Below, piece after piece: positions 46,565 through 56,157 of a stretch of DNA of 64,000 nt. The stretch is from the NCBI RefSeq assembly GCF_000425105.1, contig NZ_AULD01000006.1, positions 310,001 to 374,000 of the forward strand, written 5' to 3'. Made by a program: the position numbers and the translations under genes. Below the pieces are notes generated by a model. That model was not told the origin of the DNA, did no database searches, and saw nothing but the letters and a program-made list of their open reading frames with translations. Position 1 is the stretch's first letter; the number at the start of each line of letters is the position of its first letter. Origin of the DNA: Agrococcus lahaulensis DSM 17612 (GTDB taxonomy: Bacteria; Actinomycetota; Actinomycetes; Actinomycetales; Microbacteriaceae).

Positions 46565-49407
46565 CGGCGCACCTCCTTGCCGGGCAGCGAGCGGTCGGAG
46601 CGCCACGCGGGTCGGGGCGCCGCGTTCTGCTCGGCGTGCAGGTCGATGCCGGCGCCGAGCGAGCGGACGAAGTCGAGCATCGCGCCGATGACGATGAGCC
46701 AGACGCCGATGTCGAAGAACAGGGTCGTGACGAGCTTCTGCTCGCCGAGCAGCGGCATGACCCACTCGATCGCGTACGACTCGCCGATGCGGCCGCCGAC
46801 GAGGACAGGCCAGACGACGCCGAGCACCGCGACGACGATGCCCGCGCCGAGCAGCTTGCCCGCGTCGAACGGGGCGGCCTCCGTGAGCTCGTCGCGGCCA
46901 CCCGCGAGGTAGCGCACCGCGAGCGCGATGCCCGCGACGAGGCCACCGGCGAAGCCGCCACCCGGCTCGTTGTGCCCGACCGCGAGCAGGTAGATCGAGA
47001 CGAGCATCATGATCGGGAACAGCAGGCGCGTCATCATCTCGAGCACGGGCGAGGCCATGTGCTCGTCGGTGAACGCGCCGCGCAGCCAGTTGCCGCGCCG
47101 CGTCGCGGGATCGTTCTGCCGCAGCACGCCGAGACCCGCGACCGGGCGGCGCACGAAGATGAGGCTCGCGACGCCCGTCGCGGCGGCGAGCAGCACCGAC
47201 ACCTCGCCGAGCGTGTCCCACGCGCGGATGTCGACGAGCGTCACGTTGACGATGTTCTCGCCGTTGCCGAACTCGTAGGCCCAGCGGTAGAAGCCCTCCG
47301 AGATCGGCTCCGCCGTGCGCGCCTGGAGCGCGGCGAGCGACGCGAGCGTCGCGAACGCGCCGACCAGGATCGCGAGCAGGGCTCGCGGGTAGCGAGCGGC
47401 CCGCAGCGGCCGATCGGTGAAGTACTTCGGCAGCCGGCGCAGCACGAGCACGAGCACGATGAGGAAGACCGTCTCGGTCAGCACCTGCGTGAGCGCGAGG
47501 TCGGGCGCGCCGTGCAGCAGGAAGAGCAGGCCGACGCCGTAGCCGACGACCGAGACGAGCATGAAGGCCTTGAGCCGACCGCGCGCGGTCGTGACGAGCA
47601 GCGCCGCGATCGAGATGAGCGCGGCCGCGCCGACCTGGCCGACGGAGTCGAAGAGCCGGATGTCGCCGGAGACGGCGCCCGCCATGACGAGCGCGCCGCC
47701 CGGGAGCACCACCACGACGAGCAGGATCGTCGTGAGGTGCAGCGGGAGCGAACCGGTCTGGATGCGGCCGGTCACCTCGACCGCGAGGCGGTCGAGGGCG
47801 CGCATGCCCGCGTGGTAGCCGCGCTCGAAGAGGTCCTGCCCGTGCGGCGCGCGCCGCGCGCCGCCGACCCGGAGGTGGATGAGCGCACCCACGAGCCACG
47901 CGACGATCGACGCGACGAGCGCGGGCGTGAAGCCGTGCCACAGCGCGAGGTGCGGGGCGTCCTCGCCCGCGGGCACGTCCTCGACGTGCGGGTGCAGCAA
48001 CTCGCTGATCGTGTCGCCGCCGAAGCCGAGCACGAGCCCGGCGATCGCGAGCAGCACGGGCGCCGCGACGAGCATCGGCGAGCGGCGCTTGATCGCGACG
48101 GACTGCGAGCCGAAGAACGTGCCGACGATGAAGCGCAGCGAGTACGCGACGGTGATCGCCGCGCCGAGCGCGATGCCGAAGAAGCCGACCCACCCGAGCA
48201 CGGCGAGGTCGCCGTACGCGTCGCCGATCGCCGCGACGAGGGCCGCCTCCTTGCCGAGGTAGCCGAGCGCGGGCGGGATGCCCGCCATCGACGCGGCGGC
48301 GAGGATCGCCGCGCCGGCCGCGAGCGGCAGCCGCCTGCCGAGTCCGCCGAGCTCGCGCAGGTCGCGCGTGCCGGTCGAGCGGTCGACGACGCCGACGACC
48401 ATGAACAGCGCGGCCTTGAAGATCGCGTGCGCGACGAGCAGCGCCAGGCCGGCTTGCATCGACGCGTGCGTGCCGATCCCGATGACCGTCATGAGCAGAC
48501 CGAGCTGGCTCACGGTGCCGTGCGCGAGCAGCACCTTGATGTCGAGCTGCCGCATCGCGCGCACGGCGCCGAGCAGCATCGTCACGATGCCGAGGCCGAC
48601 GAGGGTCCAGCGCCACCACGGCAGGTCGACGAACGCGGGCGTGAACGCGGCCATGAGGAAGATGCCGGCCTTCACCATCGCGGCGGCGTGCAGGAACGCC
48701 GACACCGGCGTCGGCGCCGCCATCGCGCCCGGCAGCCAGTACTGGAAGGGCACGATCGCCGACTTCGAGAGGGCGCCGACGACGAGGCAGCCCGCGGCCC
48801 ACGCGGCGGCGGCCGAGCGGGGCGGGTCGGCGACGATTGCGCTGAGCGAGTACGTACCCGTCTCCGCCTCGAGCAGCAACACGCCGACGAGCATCGTGAG
48901 CCCGCCGACGGTCGTGACGATGAGCGCCGTCTGCGCCGCGCGCCGGTTGCTCGCCGAGCGGTGGTTGAGGCCGACGAGCAGGTAGCTGAACAGCGTCGTG
49001 AGCTCCCAGCCGACCGTGAGCACGATGAGGTCGTCTGACAGCACGAGCAGCAGCATCGAGGCCGCGAACGCCGTGAGCAGGCCGACCGTGCGGGCGGCGA
49101 GCGTCTTCGAGTCGAAGTACCACGCGCAGTAGACGAAGATGAGGCCGCCCACGCCGAGCACGACCATCGAGAGCAGCCACTGGAGCGCGCCGAGCCGCAG
49201 GTCGATCGCGATGCCGAGCGACGGCATCCACTCGATCCGCTCCTGCAGCACCTGCCCCGCCGCGACGAGCGGCGCCTGCAGCCCGAACCACACGGCGGCG
49301 GCGAGGCTCGCCGCCGCGGGCAGCAGGAAGACGAATCGCCCCATGCGGCCACTGAGCGCGCTGGAGACGACACCGAGGACGGCGAGCGTCGTCACAGTCA
49401 GCAGCAC
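46561..49407 (-). CDS. mnhA: Mrp Na+/H+ antiporter fused subunits A and B
   Basis: A 948-residue membrane protein. The N-terminal 480 residues are NuoL-like, with [20 protein letters not shown] near residue 130 and [22 protein letters not shown] near 220 (key Lys). The middle has the MnhA extra helices. After about 790 a MnhB domain follows ([32 protein letters not shown], split here in reading). A-B fusion is common in actinobacteria and explains the absence of a separate mnhB. Start GTG at 49407, first gene of the operon. Confidence 0.95.
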   Translation of the reverse strand: MLLTVTTLAVLGVVSSALSGRMGRFVFLLPAAASLAAAVWFGLQAPLVAAGQVLQERIEWMPSLGIAIDLRLGALQWLLSMVVLGVGGLIFVYCAWYFDSKTLAARTVGLLTAFAASMLLLVLSDDLIVLTVGWELTTLFSYLLVGLNHRSASNRRAAQTALIVTTVGGLTMLVGVLLLEAETGTYSLSAIVADPPRSAAAAWAAGCLVVGALSKSAIVPFQYWLPGAMAAPTPVSAFLHAAAMVKAGIFLMAAFTPAFVDLPWWRWTLVGLGIVTMLLGAVRAMRQLDIKVLLAHGTVSQLGLLMTVIGIGTHASMQAGLALLVAHAIFKAALFMVVGVVDRSTGTRDLRELGGLGRRLPLAAGAAILAAASMAGIPPALGYLGKEAALVAAIGDAYGDLAVLGWVGFFGIALGAAITVAYSLRFIVGTFFGSQSVAIKRRSPMLVAAPVLLAIAGLVLGFGGDTISELLHPHVEDVPAGEDAPHLALWHGFTPALVASIVAWLVGALIHLRVGGARRAPHGQDLFERGYHAGMRALDRLAVEVTGRIQTGSLPLHLTTILLVVVVLPGGALVMAGAVSGDIRLFDSVGQVGAAALISIAALLVTTARGRLKAFMLVSVVGYGVGLLFLLHGAPDLALTQVLTETVFLIVLVLVLRRLPKYFTDRPLRAARYPRALLAILVGAFATLASLAALQARTAEPISEGFYRWAYEFGNGENIVNVTLVDIRAWDTLGEVSVLLAAATGVASLIFVRRPVAGLGVLRQNDPATRRGNWLRGAFTDEHMASPVLEMMTRLLFPIMMLVSIYLLAVGHNEPGGGFAGGLVAGIALAVRYLAGGRDELTEAAPFDAGKLLGAGIVVAVLGVVWPVLVGGRIGESYAIEWVMPLLGEQKLVTTLFFDIGVWLIVIGAMLDFVRSLGAGIDLHAEQNAAPRPAWRSDRSLPGKEVRR

Positions 49408-49447
49408 GTGGTGGAGTCCCTCTCGAGCTCGGGCAGGGGCTGCGTCA

Positions 49448-49453
49448 ACCCTA
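49448..49453 (-). promoter_or_regulatory. -10 hexamer TAGGGT of the mrp operon
   Basis: TAGGGT on the minus strand would start transcription near 49441, with a leader of about 34 bases to the GTG at 49407 and AGAGGGA near it. A 7-bp inverted repeat GCGGCGG/CCGCCGC (49459-49476) lies between the two divergent promoters. Confidence 0.35.
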
Positions 49454-49493
49454 CCGGCGCGGCGGGCCTCCGCCGCCCGTGGGTCGCTCGATC

Positions 49494-49499
49494 TACCGT
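49494..49499 (+). promoter_or_regulatory. -10 hexamer TACCGT of sbcD
   Basis: TACCGT ends six bases before the ATG at 49506, favouring that start over one at 49479. Confidence 0.5.
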
Positions 49500-49505
49500 G
49501 GGAGG

Positions 49506-50687
49506 ATGCGCCTCCTGCACACCTCCGACTGGCACGTCGGCCGCACGTTCCACGGCGCCGACACGCTCGAGGCGCTCGAGGATGCGCTCGGCGCGCTCGC
49601 GAGGATCGTGCGGGAGCGCGGGGTCGACGTCGTGCTCGTCGCGGGCGACGTCTTCGACTCGGCGATGCCCGCCGGCCGGCATGTCGAGGCCCTCTCGCGG
49701 TCGCTCGCCGCGATCCGGGAGTCGGGTGCCGAGATCGTGCTCTCGAGCGGCAACCACGACTCCCCCGCGCGGCTCGGCGCGAACGCCGCGTTCGCGCGAG
49801 CGGGTGGGCTGCACCTCAGCACCGCGGCGCTCGACCCCGCGTCGTGGCGCATCGAGCTCGCCGACGAGCACGGGCCTGTGGCCGTCTTCGCCGTGCCCTA
49901 CCTCGAGCCGGTCGCGCTCCGGGCCGCGCTGCCGGAGGCGGGCATCGCGACGCAGGCCGACGCGATGCGATGGGCGATGGATGCGGTGCGCGCGTCGCTC
50001 GTCGACGTCCCGGCGCGCTCGGTCGTGCTCGCGCACTGCTTCGCGGCCGGCGTCGCCGACGACGCGGTGCGAGTCGACGAGGCAGTGCGGCTCGACGACG
50101 CGCCGCGCGACATCACGGCCGGCGGCCTCGACGTCGTGCCCGCGTCCGTCTTCGACGGCGTCGACTACGTCGCGCTCGGTCACCTGCACTCGCGGCAGGA
50201 GCTCTCGCCCTCCGTGCGCTACTCGGGCGCGCCGCTCCACTACTCGTTCCGCGAGCGCTCGCCCGAGCGCGGCGGCTGGCTCGTCGAGCTCGACGCCGAG
50301 GGACTCGCCGCCGTCGAGTGGATCGGGCTGCCGGTGCTTCGCGCGCTCACGACCGTCGAGGGCGAGCTCGCGGCGCTGCTCGCGGACGCGTCGCTCGACG
50401 GCACGGAGCACGACTGGCTGCGCGTGCGGCTCACCGACCGGGTGCGGCCGCTCGACGCGATGCGCCGGCTGCAGGAGCGCTGGCCGCACGCGGCCGAGGT
50501 CTCGTGGATCGGCGGCGCGAGCGCGCCCCAGCGGCAGCTGCGTGAGCGGCTCGCGCGGCGGAGCGAGGCCGAGGTCGTCGACGACTTCCTCGCCCACGTC
50601 CGCGCGGGCGCGTCGGCCACCGACGCGGAGGCGGCGCTCGTGCGCGAGCTGCTCGCGCGCGCGGCGGCCGAGGAGTCGGCCGCGTGA
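49506..50687 (+). CDS. sbcD: exonuclease SbcD (Mre11-type nuclease)
   Basis: A 393-residue calcineurin-like nuclease. Phosphoesterase motifs are [12 protein letters not shown] near residue 5, [11 protein letters not shown] near 45, [12 protein letters not shown] near 80, LAHCFA near 175 and [11 protein letters not shown] near 225. With SbcC it processes DNA hairpins and double-strand breaks. A charged C-terminal region ([15 protein letters not shown]) is present. sbcC starts inside its stop (GTGA). Confidence 0.94.
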   Translation: MRLLHTSDWHVGRTFHGADTLEALEDALGALARIVRERGVDVVLVAGDVFDSAMPAGRHVEALSRSLAAIRESGAEIVLSSGNHDSPARLGANAAFARAGGLHLSTAALDPASWRIELADEHGPVAVFAVPYLEPVALRAALPEAGIATQADAMRWAMDAVRASLVDVPARSVVLAHCFAAGVADDAVRVDEAVRLDDAPRDITAGGLDVVPASVFDGVDYVALGHLHSRQELSPSVRYSGAPLHYSFRERSPERGGWLVELDAEGLAAVEWIGLPVLRALTTVEGELAALLADASLDGTEHDWLRVRLTDRVRPLDAMRRLQERWPHAAEVSWIGGASAPQRQLRERLARRSEAEVVDDFLAHVRAGASATDAEAALVRELLARAAAEESAA

Positions 50688-53683
50688 GGCTCCTGCGGCT
50701 CGAGCTCGCGGGATTCGGCCCCTACCGCGGGCGCTTCGAGATCGACTTCGCCGCCTTCGAGGCCGACGGCGTCTACCTCATCGCCGGGCCGACGGGCGCC
50801 GGCAAGTCGACGATCCTCGACGCCGTGTGCTTCGCGCTCTACGGCTCCGCTCCCCGCTACGACGAGCGGGCGCACCTGCGGAGCGACCTCGCGGGCCCCG
50901 ACGAGGCGACGTGGGTCGAGCTCGACGTGCAGCTCGGCGACCGGGTGCTGCGCGTGCGCCGCTCGCCCGAGTACGAGCGCCCGAAGCAGCGCGGCAGCGG
51001 CACGACGCGCGAGAAGGCGCAGGCGACGCTGCTCGAGCGCACGCCGTCGGGCTGGGAGGCGGTCGCGACGACCGCGAAGGAGGTCGGGCACGAGGTCGCG
51101 CGCCTCGTCGGGCTCACGAAGGACGAGTTCCTGCAGGTCACGCTCCTCGCCCAGGGCGGCTTCGCCGAGTTCCTCGGCGCGTCGAGCGACGAGCGGAAGG
51201 CCCTGCTCGAGCGGCTCTTCGGCACCGGCAGCATGCGGCGGCTGCGCGAGCTCGCGCTCGCCGACGGGAAGGCCCTCGGCGCCCAGCGGGCAGAGCTCGA
51301 GCAGCGGCGCGACGACCGGGTCGCGCGCGTGCGCTCGCTCATCGGCCCCGGCGACGACGACGAGGAGGCGCCCGCCGACGACGGCGCCGCCGACGAGCGG
51401 TCGCTCGCGGCGCTCGAGGGCATCCTGACCGAGCGGCTCGAGGCCGCGTCAGCCGCCGCGGTCGCCGCGACGGCGGCCGAGCGCGAGGCGCGCGAGGCGC
51501 GCGACGCGGCGCGTGCGCTCGCCGAGCGGATCGCGCGCCGCGACGGCGCAGTCGCAGCGGTCGCCGCGCTCGAGGCGGCGAGCGACGCGATCGCGGCGGA
51601 TCGCGAGCGGCTCGCCGACGCCGACCGCGTCGCGGAGGCCGCGGCCGAGGTCGACCGCTGGACGCGTGCCGACCGCCGCGCGCAGCGCGCCGCGACGGCG
51701 CTCGAGGCCGCGACCGCCGTGCTGCCCGAGAGCCTCGAGCCCGAGCGCGCGGCCGTCGAGCGCGAGCGCGAGGCCGCGCTCGACGACGTCGCCCGCGCGA
51801 GCGAGACGACGCGCTTCGAGCGCGAGCTCCCGCAGCTCGAGCACGCCGCCGACGAGGCCGAGCGCGACGCGCGCGCCGCCGAGGAGGCGGTGGATGCGGC
51901 GAGGCGCGAGCGAGCGGAGCACCCGGAGGCGCGCGACGCGCTCGTGCGAGCGAGGGAGGACGCCGCGACGCGCGCCGCGGGCACCGAGCCCGCTCGCGCC
52001 GCGCTCGAGGCGGCCGAGGCACGGCTCGAGGCGCGCGAGCGCGCCGACCGCCTCGTCGAGCACGAGCGCGAGGCCTCCGCCGAGGCCGGCCGCACCGCGG
52101 CCGCCCAGCACGCCGCAGCCGACGCGCTCCAGCGCCTCCAGGCCGCGCGCGTCGCGGGCATGGCGGGCGAGCTCGCGAGCGCGCTCGTGGCCGGCGAGCC
52201 GTGCCCGGTGTGCGGCGCGCTCGAGCACCCGAGTCCGCACGCGCCGGGCGGCGACATCGTCACGGCCGACGACGTCGCCGACGCGATCGCCGCGAGCGAG
52301 GCCGCGCTCGCCGCCGCGACCGCCGCGAACGAGACCCTCGCCGCGCTCGAGCGGGAGCGCGCATCGCTCGAGGCGATCGCCGGCGCCGCGGATCGCGACG
52401 CGCTCGCCGCCGCGCTCGACGCCGCTCGGGCCGCGCAGCGCGCATGCATCGACGCCGCCGCCGAGCGTGAGCGGCTCGGCCGCGAGCTCGAGCAGCACGA
52501 CGAGCGCTCGCGCGAGCTCGACGGCCGCATCGCCGAGCTCGAGCGCGTCGTCGGCGAGCGCCGCTCCGCCGCCGCCTCGGCCGCGACCCGGCTCGCCGAC
52601 GCGCGAGCGCGGGTGCGCGAGGCGCTCGGCGAGCACCCCGACGCGCGGTCGATGCTGCACGCGGCCTCGACGCGCCGCGATGCGCTCGAGCAGTGGCTCG
52701 AGGCCGACGCCGAGCGGGCGCGCGCCGCGGCCGAGCAGGAGGAGGCCGCGGCCGACGGACGCGCGGCGCTCGAGCGCCTCGGCATCGCGGACCGCGAAGC
52801 CCTCGCGGCCATGCGGCTCGAGCCCGCCGAGCGGCTCGCGCTCCGCGAGCGCATCCGAGCCCACGACGACGAGCTCGCGAGCGCGCGCGGCGTGCTCGCG
52901 CAGCCCGAGCTGCAGGGCCTGCCCGAGACCGCGCCCGATGTCGCGCCGCTCGAGGCCGCGCTCGTCGAGGCCGAGGCGGCATCCGCCCTCGCGGCTCGCG
53001 CCGAGGCGACTGCCCAGACCAGGCTCGACCACGCCGCCGCCGACCTCGACGACGCGAGGCAGGCCATCCGCTCGCTCGCCGACGGCGCCGAGCACGCCGC
53101 GACCGTCCGCGCCCTCGCCGACGCGCTCGACGGCCGCAACGAGCTGCGGCAGGACCTCGAGACCTACGTGCTCGCCGCCCGGCTCGGCACGATCATCGAG
53201 GCGGCGAACCTGCGGCTCGGCGCGATGACCGACGGGCGCTTCGCGCTCCTGCACGACGAGGGCACCGCCTATCGCGGCAAGGCGAGCGGGCTCGGCATCC
53301 AGGTGCTCGACGCGCACACAGGTCGGGCGCGCACGACGAAGTCGCTCTCGGGCGGCGAGACGTTCCTCGCGTCGCTCGCGCTCGCGCTCGGGCTCGCCGA
53401 CGTCGTGCAGGCCGAGGCCGGCGGCATCTCGCTCGAGACCCTCTTCGTCGACGAGGGCTTCGGGTCGCTCGACCAGGACTCGCTCGAGGCTGCGCTCGCG
53501 ACCCTCGACGCGCTGCGGGCCGGCGGCCGCAGCGTCGGCGTCATCAGCCACGTGCAGCAGATGCAGGAGCGCATCCCGTGGCGCATCCGCGTCGTGCCCG
53601 TGCCGGGCGGGGGCAGCCGCATCGAGGTGGCGGCGAGCGACTCCCCCGGTCGCGCCCAGGAGACCGCGCTCCGCGCTGGGTAG
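50684..53683 (+). CDS. sbcC: exonuclease SbcC (Rad50-type SMC ATPase)
   Basis: A 999-residue SMC-like ATPase. The N-terminal Walker A is AGPTGAGKSTILDAVCFALYG near residue 35. Long Ala/Arg/Glu-rich coiled coils (about 200-480 and 570-820) flank a zinc hook with CPVCG in GEPCPVCGALEHPSPH near 508. The C-terminal part has SLSGGETFLASLALALG (signature) and LFVDEGFGSLDQDSL (Walker B, D-loop). It partners SbcD. Its TAG stop is the first half of the next gene's -10. Strong Ala bias reflects GC content. Confidence 0.95.
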   Translation: MRLLRLELAGFGPYRGRFEIDFAAFEADGVYLIAGPTGAGKSTILDAVCFALYGSAPRYDERAHLRSDLAGPDEATWVELDVQLGDRVLRVRRSPEYERPKQRGSGTTREKAQATLLERTPSGWEAVATTAKEVGHEVARLVGLTKDEFLQVTLLAQGGFAEFLGASSDERKALLERLFGTGSMRRLRELALADGKALGAQRAELEQRRDDRVARVRSLIGPGDDDEEAPADDGAADERSLAALEGILTERLEAASAAAVAATAAEREAREARDAARALAERIARRDGAVAAVAALEAASDAIAADRERLADADRVAEAAAEVDRWTRADRRAQRAATALEAATAVLPESLEPERAAVEREREAALDDVARASETTRFERELPQLEHAADEAERDARAAEEAVDAARRERAEHPEARDALVRAREDAATRAAGTEPARAALEAAEARLEARERADRLVEHEREASAEAGRTAAAQHAAADALQRLQAARVAGMAGELASALVAGEPCPVCGALEHPSPHAPGGDIVTADDVADAIAASEAALAAATAANETLAALERERASLEAIAGAADRDALAAALDAARAAQRACIDAAAERERLGRELEQHDERSRELDGRIAELERVVGERRSAAASAATRLADARARVREALGEHPDARSMLHAASTRRDALEQWLEADAERARAAAEQEEAAADGRAALERLGIADREALAAMRLEPAERLALRERIRAHDDELASARGVLAQPELQGLPETAPDVAPLEAALVEAEAASALAARAEATAQTRLDHAAADLDDARQAIRSLADGAEHAATVRALADALDGRNELRQDLETYVLAARLGTIIEAANLRLGAMTDGRFALLHDEGTAYRGKASGLGIQVLDAHTGRARTTKSLSGGETFLASLALALGLADVVQAEAGGISLETLFVDEGFGSLDQDSLEAALATLDALRAGGRSVGVISHVQQMQERIPWRIRVVPVPGGGSRIEVAASDSPGRAQETALRAG

Positions 53684-53686
53684 GCT
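53681..53686 (+). promoter_or_regulatory. -10 hexamer TAGGCT containing the sbcC stop codon
   Basis: TAGGCT begins with the sbcC TAG stop (53681-53683) and ends seven bases before the GTG at 53694. Confidence 0.5.
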
Positions 53687-53693
53687 CCCGGGC

Positions 53694-54854
53694 GTGCCCG
53701 ACTTCGACGAGCGCCCGCAGCACGGGCGGCGCATCGACATCTCGTCGCTCGCCGCGTTCGACTTCTTCGCGCGCCGCGCGTCGAGCATGGAGGACTGGCG
53801 CCTGCAGGACGTCGACCTCACGGATCGCGCCGGCGCGCTCGAGCGGCTCGACGGCGGCGGTGCGCTGCTGCTCGGCTGCGACCTGCCGCCGGGCGCGAGG
53901 GAGCGGCTCGTCGCCCAGGGCGCGATCGTCTTCGACGACGTGCCCGACACGCCCTTCAACGCCTACCGCTCGACGCTCTACACCCCCGACGACCTCGTGC
54001 AGGGCTTCGACGAGGGCTACCCGGCGACCTTCGACGCGCGCGTCTACGCGTGGTCGCGCACCCGGCAGCACGACGTCGCCGACACGCTCGCCGCCGCCCT
54101 GCACGACCACTCGATCGACGACGCGCTCGCCGACTGGGTGCGGGGCAAGCAGATCGTCGGCGTCATGGGCGGCCACGCGCTCACGCGCGACTCGGATGCG
54201 TACCGGCAGGCCGCGCACCTCGGCCACGGGCTCGCTCGCGCAGGCCGGGTCGTCGCGACGGGCGGCGGACCTGGCGCGATGGAGGCGGCGAACCTCGGCG
54301 CTCGGGCGGTCGCGCTCTCGCCCGACCAGCTCGACGCGGCGATCGACGAGCTCGCCGCGGCGCCCGCCTTCCACGGCGCGATCCCCGAGTGGATCGCCTC
54401 GGCTCGGCGGGTCGCAGCCCGCATCGGCGACGGCGTCTCGCTCGGCGTCCCGACGTGGCACTACGGGCACGAGCCGCCCAACTCGTTCGCCACCGCGATC
54501 GCGAAGTACTTCCAGAACTCGGTGCGCGAGTCGATCCTGCTGCGCGTCGCGAGCGCCGGCATCGTCGTGCTGCCCGGCGCGGGCGGCACGGTCCAGGAGA
54601 TCTTCCAGGACGCGTGCGAGAACTCCTACGCCGAGGACGGCGCGTGGGCGCCGCTCGTGCTGCTCGGCGAGCGCTACTGGACCGAGACGATGCCCGCGTG
54701 GCCGCTCCTGCAGGCGGTCATGCGCGGCAAGTCGGGTGAGGCGGGCATCGCCCTCGTCGACTCCGTGGCGGATGCGGTGGCGGCGATCTCGGGGTTCGAG
54801 CCCGCCCCGGGCGGGTCAGCCCTGCACGCGCCGGCGCCGGAGGATCGGCGCTGA
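53694..54854 (+). CDS. LOG family Rossmann-fold nucleotide-binding protein
   Basis: A 386-residue protein of the LOG/lysine-decarboxylase-like Rossmann family. Motifs: VATGGGPGAMEAANLGA near residue 190 and VLPGAGGTVQEIFQD near 300, corresponding to the GGGxxGxM and PGGxGTxxE nucleotide-phosphoribohydrolase signatures (second here is PGAGGT). The N-terminal 140 residues form an extra domain compared with about 190-residue cytokinin-type LOG proteins. It may hydrolyse nucleoside monophosphates; this is inferred from family only. The start is GTG. Confidence 0.82.
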   Translation: MPDFDERPQHGRRIDISSLAAFDFFARRASSMEDWRLQDVDLTDRAGALERLDGGGALLLGCDLPPGARERLVAQGAIVFDDVPDTPFNAYRSTLYTPDDLVQGFDEGYPATFDARVYAWSRTRQHDVADTLAAALHDHSIDDALADWVRGKQIVGVMGGHALTRDSDAYRQAAHLGHGLARAGRVVATGGGPGAMEAANLGARAVALSPDQLDAAIDELAAAPAFHGAIPEWIASARRVAARIGDGVSLGVPTWHYGHEPPNSFATAIAKYFQNSVRESILLRVASAGIVVLPGAGGTVQEIFQDACENSYAEDGAWAPLVLLGERYWTETMPAWPLLQAVMRGKSGEAGIALVDSVADAVAAISGFEPAPGGSALHAPAPEDRR

Positions 54855-54861
54855 CGGCCGG

Positions 54862-55581
54862 CTACGGCAGCAGCTCCCCCGCGATCCTGCGCTCGATGTC
54901 GTGCGTCGTCGCCTCCGGCAGCGCGATGAGCCCGTCGAGCTCGCGCCGCGCCTGCCGATAGGCCGACTGGCGCTCCGCGGCCGTCGACGCCTCGTTCTCA
55001 GCGAGCGCCATGAGCCGCTGCGCCGACTGCAGGCGGCCGCGCTCGGCGTCGGTGAAGCCCGACTGCGCGCGCCGCTTCGCCTCGCGCAGCGCCGCCTCGA
55101 AGGCGACCTCGAAGTCGCGCACCGCTTCGCGGTAGCGCTCGAGCGCGCCCGGCGGGCGCAGCTCCTCCGGCTCGCTCGGCTTCAGCCCGTCCGCGACGCG
55201 CTTGGCGCGGTGGAAGGTCTGCGTGAGCGGCTCGCGCATGTCGGTCATGAGCGGGTAGTCGATGAGCTTCGCGACGTCGAGCTCGAAGTCGAGCCAGCGC
55301 CGATCGGCCTCGGCGTGGTCGGCGATGATCCGCTGGATCTGCCGGTCGCGGTCCTCCCGCTCCAGCCGGTCGTCGGTCGCGCCCTTGCCCTTCCCCTTGC
55401 CCCGCTCCGGCGCGGGCGGCACAGCCTGGACCGGGGCGCGGCGGATGCGTTCGAGCTCGATGCGGTCGCGTCGGCGCCGCTCGCTGTACTTCGCCGCGGC
55501 CCCGATCCAGCCGCCGACGATCGGGCCGACGATGAAGATCAGCCACCAGTAGCTGCCCGCGAAGCGGAGGATGTCATCCAC
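54862..55581 (-). CDS. hypothetical protein with N-terminal membrane helix and coiled-coil
   Basis: A 239-residue protein. Residues 8-28 form one hydrophobic helix (YWWLIFIVGPIVGGWIGAAA), then a basic stretch (SERRRRDRIELERIRR) and a Lys/Gly linker (RGKGKGKG). The rest is highly charged and helical (EREDRDRQIQRIIADHAEADRR, FRAKRVADG-like), likely coiled coil in the cytoplasm. No known domain recognised. GTG start with TAGGTT six bases upstream. It is convergent with the LOG gene (7 bases apart). Confidence 0.75.
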   Translation of the reverse strand: MDDILRFAGSYWWLIFIVGPIVGGWIGAAAKYSERRRRDRIELERIRRAPVQAVPPAPERGKGKGKGATDDRLEREDRDRQIQRIIADHAEADRRWLDFELDVAKLIDYPLMTDMREPLTQTFHRAKRVADGLKPSEPEELRPPGALERYREAVRDFEVAFEAALREAKRRAQSGFTDAERGRLQSAQRLMALAENEASTAAERQSAYRQARRELDGLIALPEATTHDIERRIAGELLP

Positions 55582-55587
55582 GAGGAG

Positions 55588-55593
55588 AACCTA
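55588..55593 (-). promoter_or_regulatory. -10 hexamer TAGGTT of the coiled-coil protein gene
   Basis: TAGGTT on the minus strand ends six bases before the GTG at 55581. Confidence 0.45.
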
Positions 55594-55640
55594 CCTGCCG
55601 CTCTGCGATCGCTCGGGATCGGATGCGATGATGCGCGCGA

Positions 55641-55656
55641 GGCCCGTCCCCGGGCC
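55641..55656 (+). other. leader hairpin before the YflT-like gene
   Basis: GGCCCG (55641-55646) and CGGGCC (55651-55656) form a short stem immediately upstream of the ribosome binding site GGAGGAGG. Confidence 0.35.
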
Positions 55657-55668
55657 GGAGGAGGCACC

Positions 55669-56157
55669 ATGTCGAACATCCAGAACCCGATGCCGAACCG
55701 CACGGAGCCGACGCCGCCGTCGACGACGATCGCCGAGTTCGACACGTACGAGGAGGCGCAAGCGCTCGTCGACCGGCTGAGCGACGCGAGGTTCCCCGTC
55801 GAGCACGTGCGCATCATCGGCACGGGGCTCACGACGGTCGAGCAGGTGCTCGGCCGCATGACCTACGGCCGGGCCGCCCTCTCCGGCGCGCTCGGCGGCG
55901 CGTGGTTCGGCCTCTTCGTCGGTCTGCTCTTCGGGCTCATCATCGTGAACTCGTGGGCATGGGTCATCTGGGCCGTGCTCATGGGCGCCGCGTTCGGCAT
56001 GATCGCCGGCGTCGTCCAGCACGCGATGACGGGCGGGAAGCGCGACTTCTCCTCGATCCGCGCCCTGCAGGCCGCGCGCTACGGCGTGCAGGTCACGAAC
56101 GAGCACGCGGCCGAGGCCGTGCGCCTCATGGGGCAGGCGCCGCGGGCGCAGGCGTAG
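55669..56157 (+). CDS. general stress protein 17M-like (YflT) protein
   Basis: A 162-residue paralogue of the gene at 10022. TIAEFDTYEEAQALVDRL near residue 22, then HVRIIGTGLTTVEQVLGRMTYGRAALSGALGG, two hydrophobic segments (FGLFVGLLFGLIIVNSW and VIWAVLMGAAFGMIAGVV), and the basic MTGGKRDFSSIRALQAARYGV. It lacks the PPVQQ tail. Start ATG at 55669 with GGAGGAGG. Its last 32 bases overlap the 3' end of the convergent MFS gene. Confidence 0.8.
   Translation: MSNIQNPMPNRTEPTPPSTTIAEFDTYEEAQALVDRLSDARFPVEHVRIIGTGLTTVEQVLGRMTYGRAALSGALGGAWFGLFVGLLFGLIIVNSWAWVIWAVLMGAAFGMIAGVVQHAMTGGKRDFSSIRALQAARYGVQVTNEHAAEAVRLMGQAPRAQA

Noticed and set aside
49459-49476. Terminator between mrpA and sbcD
   Set aside because: It lies between two divergent promoters, where no transcript ends; the 7-bp inverted repeat may be a regulator site or chance in GC-rich DNA.
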